Source of the DNA: Nocardia lijiangensis NBRC 108240
GTDB lineage: Bacteria; Actinomycetota; Actinomycetes; Mycobacteriales; Mycobacteriaceae
Direction: 5' to 3'
DNA length: 34,445 nt
Assembly (NCBI RefSeq): GCF_001613045.1
Contig: NZ_BDBP01000104.1
Location: forward strand, 1-34,445
Position 1 is the stretch's first letter. Every line of letters starts with the position of its first letter. A program made the position numbers and the translations under genes. Below, piece by piece: positions 1 to 8,159 of this stretch. The notes under the pieces are model-generated. The model was not told the origin of the DNA and ran no database searches. It was given only the letters and a program-made list of their open reading frames with translations.

Positions 1-10
1 CGCACCATCA

Positions 11-52
11 CCCGCTGCCCGCTGCCCGCTGCCCGCTGCCCGCTGCCCGCTG
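11..52. repeat. 7-bp tandem repeat, six exact copies
   Basis: The unit CCCGCTG is repeated six times without error, followed by degenerate copies to about position 100 (CGCACTG, then CCGCTGCCCGCC-like blocks). It lies just upstream of the YeiH-type gene. The unit length of 7 is not a multiple of 3 and no reading frame uses it. It is probably a slippage-prone simple repeat; a regulatory role cannot be judged from here. Confidence 0.9.
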
Positions 53-129
53 CGCACTGCCAACCGACCGCTGCCCGCCGCCCGCGACCGCAGCCCGCCC
101 GCTCGCCGCGACAACCTCAGTCCAGGATC

Positions 130-1200
130 ATGGTTCCCTCCGAAACATCCTCTCCACCAACCATTCCCGCAAAACCCGGCCAATCGGCGCGACCACACGG
201 AGTCATCGGCCGTATCGCGTCGTGGGTCGGCGAGCACTGGCCCGGGCTCGCGCTGGCCACCGTCGCGGTCCTCACCGCCTCGATGCTGGGACGATGGCTA
301 CCCGCGATGAGCCCACTGCTGGCGGCGATCGTCCTCGGCGCGGTCGCAGCGAACACCATCTCCCTCCCGCAACGGCTGCAACCCGGATTGCAGTTCTGCT
401 CCAAACGCCTGCTCCGCATCGGCGTCGCACTGCTGGGCCTGCAAGTGACCTTCACCGACATCCTCGGACTCGGACCCGCAGCCTTGGCGGTGGTCATCGC
501 GGTCGTCGTCCTCGGTATCGGCGGGACCATGCTGCTCGGCAAGATCCTCGGCCTGAGCTGGACCCAGCGACTGCTGATCGCCTGCGGCTTCTCCATCTGC
601 GGAGCCGCCGCCGTCGCCGCGGTCGACAGCGTCGTCGACGCCAAAGAAGAAGAACTACTGACCACCATCGCGCTGGTCGTCGTGTTCGGAACGACGCTCA
701 TCGCCCTCATCCCCGCCGCCACCCACACCCTCGGGCTCGACGACCAAGCTGCCGGTATCTGGGCCGGTGCCGCGATCCACGAAGTCGCCCAAGTCGTCGC
801 CGCCGGGGGCGCACTGGGCGGGGCCGCGCTCACCACCGCCGTCGTGGTCAAACTCGCCCGCGTCGTCCTGCTCGCCCCTGTCCTCGCCGTCATCGGCTGG
901 CAGCTACGCCGCCACACACCGGAATCCGCGAAACACCGCTCTACACCACTGGTTCCGGTGTTCGTGCTCGCCTTCCTCACCTGCGCGGCACTACGCACCA
1001 CCGGTGTCGTGCCCACCGCCGCCTTGGAAACCGCACGCGCACTTCAGATCACGCTGCTCACCGCCGCGATGTTCGCACTCGGCACCGGTGTCCGCCTGCA
1101 CACCCTGGCCCGCATCGGAATCCGCCCCCTCGTGCTCGCGACCGCAGCCACGCTCTGGATCACCGCCATCGCGCTGACCGGTGCACTCCTCGCAACCTGA
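130..1200 (+). CDS. YeiH family putative sulfate exporter (UPF0324 membrane protein)
   Basis: This is a 356-aa integral membrane protein of the YeiH/UPF0324 family, annotated in many bacteria as a putative sulfate exporter, although transport is not firmly shown for most members. After a polar N-terminus of about 45 residues there are roughly ten hydrophobic segments. Family landmarks are SPLLAAIVLGAVAAN (about residues 61-75), the stretch RIGVALLGLQVTF (about 96-108), the glycine-rich CGFSICGAAAVAA (about 155-167) and IWAGAAIHEVAQVVAAG (about 209-225). Full length for the family. It reads away from the tandem repeat at the window edge. Family members often sit beside a LysR gene, but nothing upstream is visible here. 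The ATG at 130 is the first plausible start, with only a weak ribosome binding site (CAGG). Confidence 0.88.
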   Translation: MVPSETSSPPTIPAKPGQSARPHGVIGRIASWVGEHWPGLALATVAVLTASMLGRWLPAMSPLLAAIVLGAVAANTISLPQRLQPGLQFCSKRLLRIGVALLGLQVTFTDILGLGPAALAVVIAVVVLGIGGTMLLGKILGLSWTQRLLIACGFSICGAAAVAAVDSVVDAKEEELLTTIALVVVFGTTLIALIPAATHTLGLDDQAAGIWAGAAIHEVAQVVAAGGALGGAALTTAVVVKLARVVLLAPVLAVIGWQLRRHTPESAKHRSTPLVPVFVLAFLTCAALRTTGVVPTAALETARALQITLLTAAMFALGTGVRLHTLARIGIRPLVLATAATLWITAIALTGALLAT

Positions 1201-1295
1201 ACCACGAACCACACCACCGATACCTCACACCGCCGCTCGCTCATGGTTGACCATCGCTCCTGTGGGGGACTGTCTGAATACCGGGGGAGTTACTG

Positions 1296-2078
1296 GTGGG
1301 ATCGCATATTCAACTCTCGCGTGTTGGCCCGTCCAGCTCTGGAATTGCTAGTGATCGTGACGTCTGGCAGGGGCGCGCTGATGTCAGAGGGATCCGGTTG
1401 GATGAGCCCGTGACTGTCTATGACGTAGCCCGCCGGCTTCCGCCCATCGCCGGCCTGCGGGAGCTGTGCCGCTCGCTTGCGATGGTCGACGCGATCCTGA
1501 GCCCGGACTGGGAACGCCGGTACTACTCCTTCAACGCCGCCTGGGCCGAACGCGAGGAGATCGCCTCGATGCGCAACGGGTCGGGAGACGAGTACTCCAT
1601 CGTGTTCTCGGTGGCCGGGGTCTATGTCCGCGGTTTCAGCCACGAATCGCCGATGAGCCCGTATGGCCATGACTGCGAGCCCTGGCCGGGAGTGATCGAC
1701 GATGTGCCCGATGTCTTCAAGCCCTTCGTCGACGAGCCGGCGTTCACCGACGAAGACGGCGTACCCGTCGTGACGGCCTGCTTGTGGCGGGAGGCGACGG
1801 ATGATCAGTGGCACCACGGCAGGATCGACTTCCCCTCGGACCATGCCGACCCTGATGGGGCGACAGGTCTGTTCCAACTATTGGTCGACCGCTCACCCGA
1901 AGCGTTCCAGCGCTTCGCCGAGGACTATTACGAGGCCCCTGTGGACCTGGAAGCGGTGCGTCACGTGTATGCCTTGCGGCCGCTGGACCAGGAACTCGTG
2001 TCGTCGTTGAACGAAGAGGTCACCCTGGCGGACCTGGCCCAGGACATCTCCGAAATCGGCTATCCGCAGGCCCGCTGA
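1296..2078 (+). CDS. Hypothetical protein, 260 aa
   Basis: I do not recognise a characterised family. The GTG at 1296 has a good ribosome binding site (GGGGGAG, spacing about 6), which supports this start. The protein is acidic and soluble, without signal peptide or membrane segments. It carries aromatic-rich motifs that look conserved-domain-like: DWERRYYSFNAAW (about residues 70-82), MRNGSGDEYSIVFS (about 92-105) and YVRGFSHESPMSPY (about 110-123). The C-terminal half has alternating hydrophobic and acidic segments. The sequence reads like a cytoplasmic globular protein of the kind widely annotated as hypothetical in actinomycetes. A stem-loop follows the stop codon directly. No function is proposed. 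Confidence 0.8.
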   Translation: MGSHIQLSRVGPSSSGIASDRDVWQGRADVRGIRLDEPVTVYDVARRLPPIAGLRELCRSLAMVDAILSPDWERRYYSFNAAWAEREEIASMRNGSGDEYSIVFSVAGVYVRGFSHESPMSPYGHDCEPWPGVIDDVPDVFKPFVDEPAFTDEDGVPVVTACLWREATDDQWHHGRIDFPSDHADPDGATGLFQLLVDRSPEAFQRFAEDYYEAPVDLEAVRHVYALRPLDQELVSSLNEEVTLADLAQDISEIGYPQAR

Positions 2079-2135
2079 GCGCCGATCTGTCTGCCCACCA
2101 GCACGTTTTGGTGCAATCGAACGAGATCCGGCGCT
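2078..2135 (+). terminator. Probable terminator after the 260-aa hypothetical gene
   Basis: AGCGCCGATCT (2078-2088) pairs with AGATCCGGCGCT (2124-2135), giving an 11-bp stem with one bulged C. The 35-nt loop can form a small inner hairpin (GCAC/GTGC). There is no T-tract, as is common in actinobacteria. Confidence 0.5.
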
Positions 2136-2173
2136 GAGCCCACACCGGGGCTTTCTGTGGCCTTCGACGTCCG

Positions 2174-2202
2174 TTGACAACCGTGTTCGGTGGTGGTTGC
2201 AT
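2174..2202 (+). promoter_or_regulatory. Candidate sigma-A-type promoter for the flavin monooxygenase-like gene
   Basis: TTGACA at 2174-2179 is followed after 17 nt by TTGCAT at 2197-2202. The -35 is a perfect match; the -10 is poor. It lies about 30 nt upstream of the ATG at 2232. Confidence 0.4.
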
Positions 2203-2231
2203 CGGCTGTACCAGGTAGCAGGGGGTTTGCT

Positions 2232-3707
2232 ATGGAATCGTCCGACAGGAAACCGGTGCGGACACAGACATGCGATGTGTGCGTTATAGGGGCGGGGATA
2301 GTTGGGCTGAATGCCCTATTCGTCGCGAGCCGTTACCTGAGCCGCGATCAGAAAGTCATCCTTGTGGACCGGCACCCGCGGGCAGGCGGGATGTGGGTCG
2401 ACACGTATCCGTACGTCCGGCTGCATCAGCCCCATCCGCTGTTCACCGCGGGCGACATCAAGTGGGCGATCCGGAAGGATCGTTCCTACCTCGCGACGAA
2501 GAGCGAGGTCCTAGAGCATTTCGAGCACTGCCTGCAGACTATCGGACAACGCATCCAGGTCGAGGAGTACTTCGGCTGGGATTACCGGTCGCACGAGGAA
2601 ACCAGTGGCGGCGTGCGCGTTACCTGCACCGGACCCGACGGCGCGCCGCTCGTGATCACGGCAACCAGGCTGATCAAAGCGTTCGGGGCCAACGTCGTGC
2701 CGAAGGAACCGCTGCGTGTGTCGAGCAGCCTGGTGCGGTCGGTGTCACCCAATTACTGCGATATGCGGAGCGGCGAGATAGGCCGCAGTGGCACACCGGT
2801 GTGGATTATCGGCGGCGGTAAAACCGCGATGGACACCGCTTTCGCGCTGATCACCACCTACCCGGGCCGGGAAGTGAACCTCGTTGCCGGGCCCGGGACC
2901 ATCTTCATCAATCGCGAGCGGATCGTGCCGCGCGGAGCGCGCCGCTGGTGGGGCGGTGTCATGCCGAACCGCCTGTTCGCCGATATCGCACGCCATTTCG
3001 ACGGAACCAACGAGTCCGAGGTCCAGGATTGGCTGCTGGCGACCGCCGGACTGTCCGTGACCCCGGAATCGGGCAACTTCTTCGCGGGCCTGTTGTCGGA
3101 GACCGAGCAGAGGACCATTCAGGAGGGCCTGAACACGGTCGTCATGGATCACTTCCAGGATGCGGTCGCCCGCGACGGTGCCGTCGAGTTGGTGTTCCGC
3201 AGCGGCGATACCGCGGCGATCATGCCCGGCAGCTGGGTCGTGAACTGCACCGGCTACCTGCTGCATGCGACTACACCCTATGAGCCGTACGTGTCGCCCA
3301 GCGGCTCGGTGCTGTCGATTCAGACACGCTCGGGGACATTCGGGTTCCCCTCGTTCGGCGGCTACTTCCTCACCCACCTGATGTTCCGAGACAAGCTCCG
3401 GGAGCTGCCGTTGTACGCCGTCGACGCGGACGAGCTGCGGACGAAGACAGGAACGGCAGCCGCACTCGCATACACCGCTCTGACGCTGCACCTACACAAT
3501 CTGAGCATCATCTACGACGCGCTCGGGCCGTCGGTGTTCCTGCGGTGCGGAGTCGATTTCGACCGGTGGTATCCGATACACCGGCGCCTGGGCGACACCG
3601 CGCATTTCCTGCGGACGCATCGGCGCGACCGGGAACACAACCGCCGGACCCTCGACACCGTCCGCGAACGATTCGGCGTCCGGTGCGGCCCGGTGGTCGG
3701 CGTCTGA
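2232..3707 (+). CDS. FAD/NAD(P)-binding oxidoreductase, flavin monooxygenase-like
   Basis: Two-dinucleotide-domain flavoprotein of 491 aa, related to flavin-containing monooxygenases. The N-terminal FAD Rossmann motif is CVIGAGIVG (residues 17-25), followed by an acidic VDRHPRAGGMW stretch typical of FMO-like enzymes. The second nucleotide-binding motif IIGGGKTAMD, near residue 195, would bind NADPH. VVNCTGYL near residue 335 is the usual ATG/CTG motif before the C-terminal FAD contact. I do not see the Baeyer-Villiger fingerprint FxGxxxHxxxW, so oxygen insertion into ketones is not supported. The start at 2232 is chosen over an upstream GTG because AGCAGGGGG precedes it and the extra 14 residues look unlike coding. 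The substrate is unknown. No partner gene is close, so it is probably transcribed alone. Confidence 0.82.
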   Translation: MESSDRKPVRTQTCDVCVIGAGIVGLNALFVASRYLSRDQKVILVDRHPRAGGMWVDTYPYVRLHQPHPLFTAGDIKWAIRKDRSYLATKSEVLEHFEHCLQTIGQRIQVEEYFGWDYRSHEETSGGVRVTCTGPDGAPLVITATRLIKAFGANVVPKEPLRVSSSLVRSVSPNYCDMRSGEIGRSGTPVWIIGGGKTAMDTAFALITTYPGREVNLVAGPGTIFINRERIVPRGARRWWGGVMPNRLFADIARHFDGTNESEVQDWLLATAGLSVTPESGNFFAGLLSETEQRTIQEGLNTVVMDHFQDAVARDGAVELVFRSGDTAAIMPGSWVVNCTGYLLHATTPYEPYVSPSGSVLSIQTRSGTFGFPSFGGYFLTHLMFRDKLRELPLYAVDADELRTKTGTAAALAYTALTLHLHNLSIIYDALGPSVFLRCGVDFDRWYPIHRRLGDTAHFLRTHRRDREHNRRTLDTVRERFGVRCGPVVGV

Positions 3708-3711
3708 GGCC

Positions 3712-3728
3712 GTCGGTCCCGCACCGAC
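3712..3728. terminator. Small hairpin between convergent genes
   Basis: GTCGGT (3712-3717) pairs with ACCGAC (3723-3728) around a 5-nt loop. It lies 4 nt after the oxidoreductase stop and before the end of the convergent L,D-transpeptidase gene. Confidence 0.35.
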
Positions 3729-3761
3729 CTCACGCGGAATTCGCTGACCTGCCTTTTCGTG

Positions 3762-4949
3762 TCATGTGTGGGCGCCGCCGCGCAGCCAATCGGACCAGGG
3801 TATGCCCCAATCGCCGTTCTGCCAGATGTCGAGGGGGTCGCCGCCGGTGTTACGGACCTCGACGACGTCGCCGGGGGTGACGAAGTCGTAGAACCATGCG
3901 GCATCGTCGGGGGCGAGGTTCAGGCAGCCGTGTGAGACGTTGGTGTTGCCTTGGGCCCACATAGTTGCGGCTAGTTCGTGGACGAAGATCCCGTCGTGGC
4001 TGATGCGGACCGCGTTGTTGATGCTCGTGCGGTAGCCGCCGGAGTTGGTGGGCAGGCCGTAGGTGGCGGAGTCCATGATCACCGGGTTGTTTCGGTCCAG
4101 CACGGTGTAGATGCCAGGGTGGGTCCAGAACGACATGTATCTGCCTCCGACAACCATGGTGCCGCCCTTGCCCATCGATGTGGGCATGGTGCGCACCAGG
4201 TTTCCGTTGTCGAATACCTCGATCTGTTTGGTGTCGTCGTCGGCGATCGCGACGTGCGCGGGGCCGATGATCACCGACACCCGCTGATCGCGCAGGCCGT
4301 AGCGGCCCTCACCGAGCGCGAGACCGAAGAGTTCGGCCTCGATCGTGATTCTGGTTCCCGGTGCGTGATAGTGCTCGGGCCGCCAGTGTGCGTTGTGATC
4401 GTCGAGCCAGTACCAGGCGCCGGCGACGGCGGGCTGGGTGGTGACCTTCAAGTGGCGTTCCGCGGCCGCCCGGTCGACGGGTTCGTCGAAATGGGCGACG
4501 AGCACGAAACCCACTCCGTAGGTGTCGTTTTCGGCCAGCTCGACGAGATTGGCGGAGCGCAGGGAGACGTCGAGGAGCTGTTGCGGTCGCACCGTGGTGC
4601 AGGTCGTCGTCGCGGTGACGTCGCCTGCTTCGCCTTGCGCCACGGCTCTCGCGGTGTAGGTGTGTCCGTAGCCGAGTGGTTCGGCGCTGGTCCAGGTGCG
4701 ATGATCGGGTGCCGGTGCGCCGGGCAGCGATCTGCCCGTTTCGTCGATCCATTCGACCGACCGCAGTGTCCCGTCGGTGACCGTGACCGTGCCGGGGCTG
4801 CGCGCATCGACGTCGTGGGTGCCGGGTGGGGGATCGAATCGGATTGTGGCGGGTTTGGGGGGCGCGGGCTCGAGCTGCCCGCATCCGGCCAGGGTGAGGC
4901 CACACGCACCGGCGAAGCCGATCAATAGCCGACGACGTCCCAATGCCAC
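3762..4949 (-). CDS. L,D-transpeptidase, class-2 lipoprotein (LdtMt2-like)
   Basis: Cell-wall enzyme of 395 aa that would form 3-3 cross-links between meso-diaminopimelate residues of peptidoglycan stems. The N-terminus RRRLLIGFAGACGLTLAGC has a lipobox (L20-A-G-C23), so the mature protein should be lipid-anchored outside the membrane. Residues of about 35-225 match the two Ig-like domains of mycobacterial class-2 transpeptidases. The YkuD catalytic domain covers about 228-370, with H324 and the SHGC motif (S339, H340, G341, catalytic C342). The short C-terminal tail is rich in Trp. The GTG at 4949 is chosen because AAGGGAG lies 7 nt upstream and it places the signal peptide at the very N-terminus; a longer open frame upstream looks non-coding. 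Nocardial genomes carry several paralogues, so I give no symbol. Confidence 0.92.
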   Translation of the reverse strand: MALGRRRLLIGFAGACGLTLAGCGQLEPAPPKPATIRFDPPPGTHDVDARSPGTVTVTDGTLRSVEWIDETGRSLPGAPAPDHRTWTSAEPLGYGHTYTARAVAQGEAGDVTATTTCTTVRPQQLLDVSLRSANLVELAENDTYGVGFVLVAHFDEPVDRAAAERHLKVTTQPAVAGAWYWLDDHNAHWRPEHYHAPGTRITIEAELFGLALGEGRYGLRDQRVSVIIGPAHVAIADDDTKQIEVFDNGNLVRTMPTSMGKGGTMVVGGRYMSFWTHPGIYTVLDRNNPVIMDSATYGLPTNSGGYRTSINNAVRISHDGIFVHELAATMWAQGNTNVSHGCLNLAPDDAAWFYDFVTPGDVVEVRNTGGDPLDIWQNGDWGIPWSDWLRGGAHT

Positions 4950-5170
4950 CGCGTATCTCCCTTCGCTGGGGTGCAGCAGGGTCGACCTCTGTCCGCCAGC
5001 ATGTGGCAGTAACGCGGTGGCCGAGACATCAACGAGCGGTATCTCCACCGATCCGTCGCACAACCGACACCGTTCCGCGATTGATCCGGATTTTTCGGAC
5101 GAAGTCGGCATGCCCGGCGATCTTCGATCAATTGGTCCCCGAGTCGGCCCGTGGCAACGACAATGATCGA

Positions 5171-6085
5171 ATGAGAAATGTCGCAACAATCGCAGTCGGC
5201 GCCCGGCCGACGTGCCTGGCAGCATTTCACGACCACGTGTGGGTCACGAATACCGACGACGACAGCGTATCGATAATCGAATGTGCGACAAAGTCTGTCA
5301 TCGCAACGGTGAATGTCGGCTCTCGTCCGGCGGGTTTGACGATCGATCCGCAGTCCGGCGTCTTCGTGGCCAACAGCGGCGACGGCACCATTACCGTACT
5401 CGACCGCGACCACACATTCCGGGCCACGATCGAATGCGAGACAAGCGCCGGTGGCCCACCGCAGCCCATCGGGTTGGTGAATCTGCATGCTGCGGCCATG
5501 GTCGTCGTGATCAACAGGAAAGGCGGAGTAGGGAAGATCGATCACGGCGGTCAGCTACCCAGCTCCAGCATCTTCTTCGACGGCGGCGATCATCCCTTCG
5601 TCTTCGACGGCGTCGACCGCAGTCCGCACGGGGTGGCGGTCGCCTCCGATCCCACCCGGTTCGTGTACGTGACCAATCCCGCCGCCGACAGTGTTTCCGT
5701 CTTCGACACGAGTGCGGGCGTCCCTCGCCGCCGTGCGGTTACCCCGGTCGGCAGGCGACCGGTGGGCGTCGCCTCTCATCCGCGGCAACCACTGACTTAT
5801 GTCGCGAACTCGAGGTCCGACACCCTCTCGGTAATTCGCGGGGAAGAAGAGATAGCGGTGGTCGATGTGGGCCCGCGGCCGTTCGGCGTGACCGTCGGCC
5901 CCCAGGGGCACATCTGGGTCACCCACGACGGCGGTGCAGTGACGGTCGTCGACGCATTGACCAACACCGTCGAGGCAACAGTCGAGGTCGGCTCGCGTCC
6001 GACCGGTATCGCCGTCGACCCCAGAACCGGCCAGGCCTACGTCGCCAATAGCGGTGAGGGCACAGTAACCGTCATCGAGCGATGA
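5171..6085 (+). CDS. YVTN-type beta-propeller repeat protein, 304 aa
   Basis: Made almost entirely of YVTN/NHL-like blades of about 40 residues. Recognisable blade cores include VNVGSRPAGLTIDPQSGVF, VGRRPVGVASHPRQPLTYV, VDVGPRPFGVTVGPQGHIW and VEVGSRPTGIAVDPRTGQAY, each ending in a V-A-N-S or V-T-N motif and a [TS]-[VL]-[ST]-V strand. About seven blades can be counted, so it should close as one propeller. The family generally serves as a binding scaffold, often outside the cell; no catalytic residues are evident. No signal peptide is seen from the chosen ATG, which has a weak ribosome binding site. It is divergent from the L,D-transpeptidase gene and is followed 112 nt later by a peptidoglycan-binding-like gene on the same strand, which hints at a cell-surface context. 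Confidence 0.82.
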   Translation: MRNVATIAVGARPTCLAAFHDHVWVTNTDDDSVSIIECATKSVIATVNVGSRPAGLTIDPQSGVFVANSGDGTITVLDRDHTFRATIECETSAGGPPQPIGLVNLHAAAMVVVINRKGGVGKIDHGGQLPSSSIFFDGGDHPFVFDGVDRSPHGVAVASDPTRFVYVTNPAADSVSVFDTSAGVPRRRAVTPVGRRPVGVASHPRQPLTYVANSRSDTLSVIRGEEEIAVVDVGPRPFGVTVGPQGHIWVTHDGGAVTVVDALTNTVEATVEVGSRPTGIAVDPRTGQAYVANSGEGTVTVIER

Positions 6086-6197
6086 GATGGCCGCACCTGC
6101 TTCCGAACTCGACCATGCGCGATCGACCGTTTGTCGAAAGCCGTCCAGCCGCGATGACGAGCGTTGCCTGGTAACCACCTCGAAGGGATGACGAATC

Positions 6198-7034
6198 ATG
6201 GGACTCAGGAGCATGCTGCTCACCTCGCCGGCCCCCGACCAGCAACTGGAGAACTGCCTGATTTCCGATCCGGCACACATAGGAGAGGGCATCAATGGCG
6301 TCGGCGAGCACGTGCGCCGGATTCAGATCGCGCTCAACGAGGTCGACGGCGCCGGTCTGGAAGTCGACGGCATTTATGGGGACGACACCGGCGACGCGGT
6401 CGAGGACTACAAGAACGTGCGCCGCATCCTGGCCCCGGGGCAGACCACGGCCGACCGTATCGTCGGCAAGCGGACAATCGGGTTTCTCGACGACGAGGTC
6501 TTCGAATTCGAGAACACGATGCCACCCGAGACCGGCCTCGTCTCACCGAGCGAGGCGGGCCTTCCGCATCCTCACTCACAGTGTGCGACCCCGCCACGGG
6601 TGGTCAACCCGGGGCCCGACGGCCGCGCCGAGCATCGAGGCACACCGATCAATCCCATCGGAAACGCGATGAGGATCAACATCTACGGCGAAGGTGAGAC
6701 CGACTATCTCGGCTTCGCCGACTTCGCCACCGAACCGCAGCACGCCCGTAGCCGGCCGATGACGTCGACGTTGGTCGACGGATGTGCCAGCGATATCTGT
6801 GTGCGCAATGCACCGCTGAGCGTGGTGACCCTCAACGAAATCCGGCGGATCGCCCAGTCGGCGCTGGTCGGCGGATGCCGGTTCACCTACAGTTCGAACC
6901 AGGAACTCTTCCGGACCCCACGCACCGACATCCTGAGCCTGGGCACCGTGATTCAGCAGCACCGCATCGCCAATCCGAGGAATCCGAGCAGCACGGTGGA
7001 CGACATAGAGGTGTGGGTCGTCGACATGTTCTGA
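6198..7034 (+). CDS. Protein with N-terminal peptidoglycan-binding-like domain, 278 aa
   Basis: Residues of about 33-75 follow the PG_binding_1 pattern: a helix with VRRIQIALNEVDG, then L-x-V-D-G-I-Y-G-D-D-T and AVEDYKN. In that family this three-helix unit binds cell-wall peptidoglycan and usually accompanies a hydrolase. Here the remaining 200 residues show no hydrolase I recognise. Near residue 195 there is a Cys-rich stretch (CASDICVRN), and C-terminally GGCRFTYSSNQELF and a strand-rich end. There is no signal peptide. The ATG at 6198 has GAAGGGA about 9 nt upstream. It probably shares a transcript with the upstream propeller gene. The domain call is from pattern reading only. Confidence 0.7.
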   Translation: MGLRSMLLTSPAPDQQLENCLISDPAHIGEGINGVGEHVRRIQIALNEVDGAGLEVDGIYGDDTGDAVEDYKNVRRILAPGQTTADRIVGKRTIGFLDDEVFEFENTMPPETGLVSPSEAGLPHPHSQCATPPRVVNPGPDGRAEHRGTPINPIGNAMRINIYGEGETDYLGFADFATEPQHARSRPMTSTLVDGCASDICVRNAPLSVVTLNEIRRIAQSALVGGCRFTYSSNQELFRTPRTDILSLGTVIQQHRIANPRNPSSTVDDIEVWVVDMF

Positions 7035-7071
7035 CAGCGGGCGGGCCTTTGTCGGCAGGGCCGCCGGCGTC

Positions 7072-7099
7072 GATTCGTCAGCAGTTGGTGGGCGCAGGC
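7072..7099. repeat. Dispersed 28-bp repeat, copy 1
   Basis: This stretch matches 10943-10970 with only two mismatches (positions 2 and 17 of the repeat). Both copies lie at the 3' end of a minus-strand gene: this one 57 nt beyond the stop of the phosphodiesterase gene, the other across the stop codon of the lipase gene. On the minus strand this copy reads PAPTNC-stop in the lipase frame, against PAPSNC-stop in the lipase. Confidence 0.75.
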
Positions 7100-7155
7100 G
7101 GGACGGCCGATCGGGCTGTCCACTGCCATCGCGACGGACTCAGGGGATGACGAAC

Positions 7156-8121
7156 TCATGGATCGATGACCGCGATCGGGTTGAACACAGCGTGGAGTCC
7201 GAAGTGGTCGGAGATGTGTAAGCCGTTGTGCGTGAATTTCACTACTGTGACCTCGGAGGTGATCGGACAAACACGGGCCGCCGGTCGCAGCAGGATGTAG
7301 TCCAGCCTTTGATCGCTGTTCGGCCGATCATCTGTGTCTTCGTAGAAGGTGTTGTTCGTGACGAAGGTGGGACCGCTGGCGATCGGATTTCCGACCAGGG
7401 TCCAGGAGTCCCGGAATCCGTCGAAAGCGCGCAGTAGATACGTGTAGTCGCCGGGGCGCTCTGCGGGAATGTTCAAGTCTCCCATGACGATCGTGGGCAG
7501 CTCGTGGTCGGCGTGAGTGTCGACGAATTCGCGCATGTCTGCCAGTTGGGCATACAGCGTCGGCTGTCCCGCTCCGGTCGAAATATTCTGCGTGTGCGAA
7601 TAGAAGATATCGAGCGCGGTAGGCCATCCGGTTCCGCGGACCCGAATGTGCAGGATTCCCTTGTTCGCCCAGCAGTCGACCCCGTCGCATTTGTCGAAGA
7701 TGAAATCGTTCGACGCGAGGAGTGGAAACTTGCTGAGTAGTAGCAGGCCGCCGTCGGATTCGAAGCCGAACTGGTCGGGTCCTTCGCGGAAGTACGGGTA
7801 GATGTCTTTTACGGTGGTGCGAATCTCATCTCGCTCGGAGTCCTTGAAGACCTCACAGAGGCCGACGATGTGCGGGGACAACGCCCGGAGGCGCGCGCAG
7901 ATTTCGGCGACGGCACCGGCGCGGTCGGTGCCGAGATACGGTGCAGGCGCGACGAGTAGCGCCATGTTTTGGGTCAGGACCGAGATGGGCCCGGCTCGGG
8001 CGCCGAGCCGGACGTGGCCGCTCGGGCGACCGAGAATCTGCCGGAGACTTTGCCGGGTGCTCGCGCCTGCTCCGAATCGATGCTCGGCCAGTTGGCGGAG
8101 CGAGAAACTGGCGCCCATCAC
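7156..8121 (-). CDS. Endonuclease/exonuclease/phosphatase-fold phosphodiesterase, sphingomyelinase-like
   Basis: Protein of 321 aa with the EEP (DNase I/sphingomyelinase) fold from about residue 45 to the end. Expected metal and catalytic residues are all present: N52 in LTQNM, E90 in GLCEV, H176 in YSHTQ, D215 and N217 in MGDLN, D274 in RLDYI, and D305-H306 in ISDHF. The WANKGILHIRV stretch near residue 151 recalls the ANKG strand of bacterial sphingomyelinases, and C145/C150 could form a disulphide. It may therefore cleave a phospholipid or nucleic-acid phosphodiester; I cannot choose. There is no signal peptide; the first 45 residues are polar and basic. The GTG at 8121, or the ATG at 8118, follows GAAAGGA. 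It is the last gene of a three-gene minus-strand set. Confidence 0.82.
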   Translation of the reverse strand: MMGASFSLRQLAEHRFGAGASTRQSLRQILGRPSGHVRLGARAGPISVLTQNMALLVAPAPYLGTDRAGAVAEICARLRALSPHIVGLCEVFKDSERDEIRTTVKDIYPYFREGPDQFGFESDGGLLLLSKFPLLASNDFIFDKCDGVDCWANKGILHIRVRGTGWPTALDIFYSHTQNISTGAGQPTLYAQLADMREFVDTHADHELPTIVMGDLNIPAERPGDYTYLLRAFDGFRDSWTLVGNPIASGPTFVTNNTFYEDTDDRPNSDQRLDYILLRPAARVCPITSEVTVVKFTHNGLHISDHFGLHAVFNPIAVIDP

Positions 8122-8159
8122 CGCACCATCCTTTCGTGTCGATTTCGTTCGATGCGCTG

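Noticed and set aside
11..52. CRISPR-like array
   Set aside because: The unit is only 7 bp and there are no spacers.
222..1250. Long Arg/His-rich open frame overlapping the YeiH-type gene in another frame
   Set aside because: Low-complexity translation typical of a GC-rich shadow frame; the YeiH frame has family motifs.
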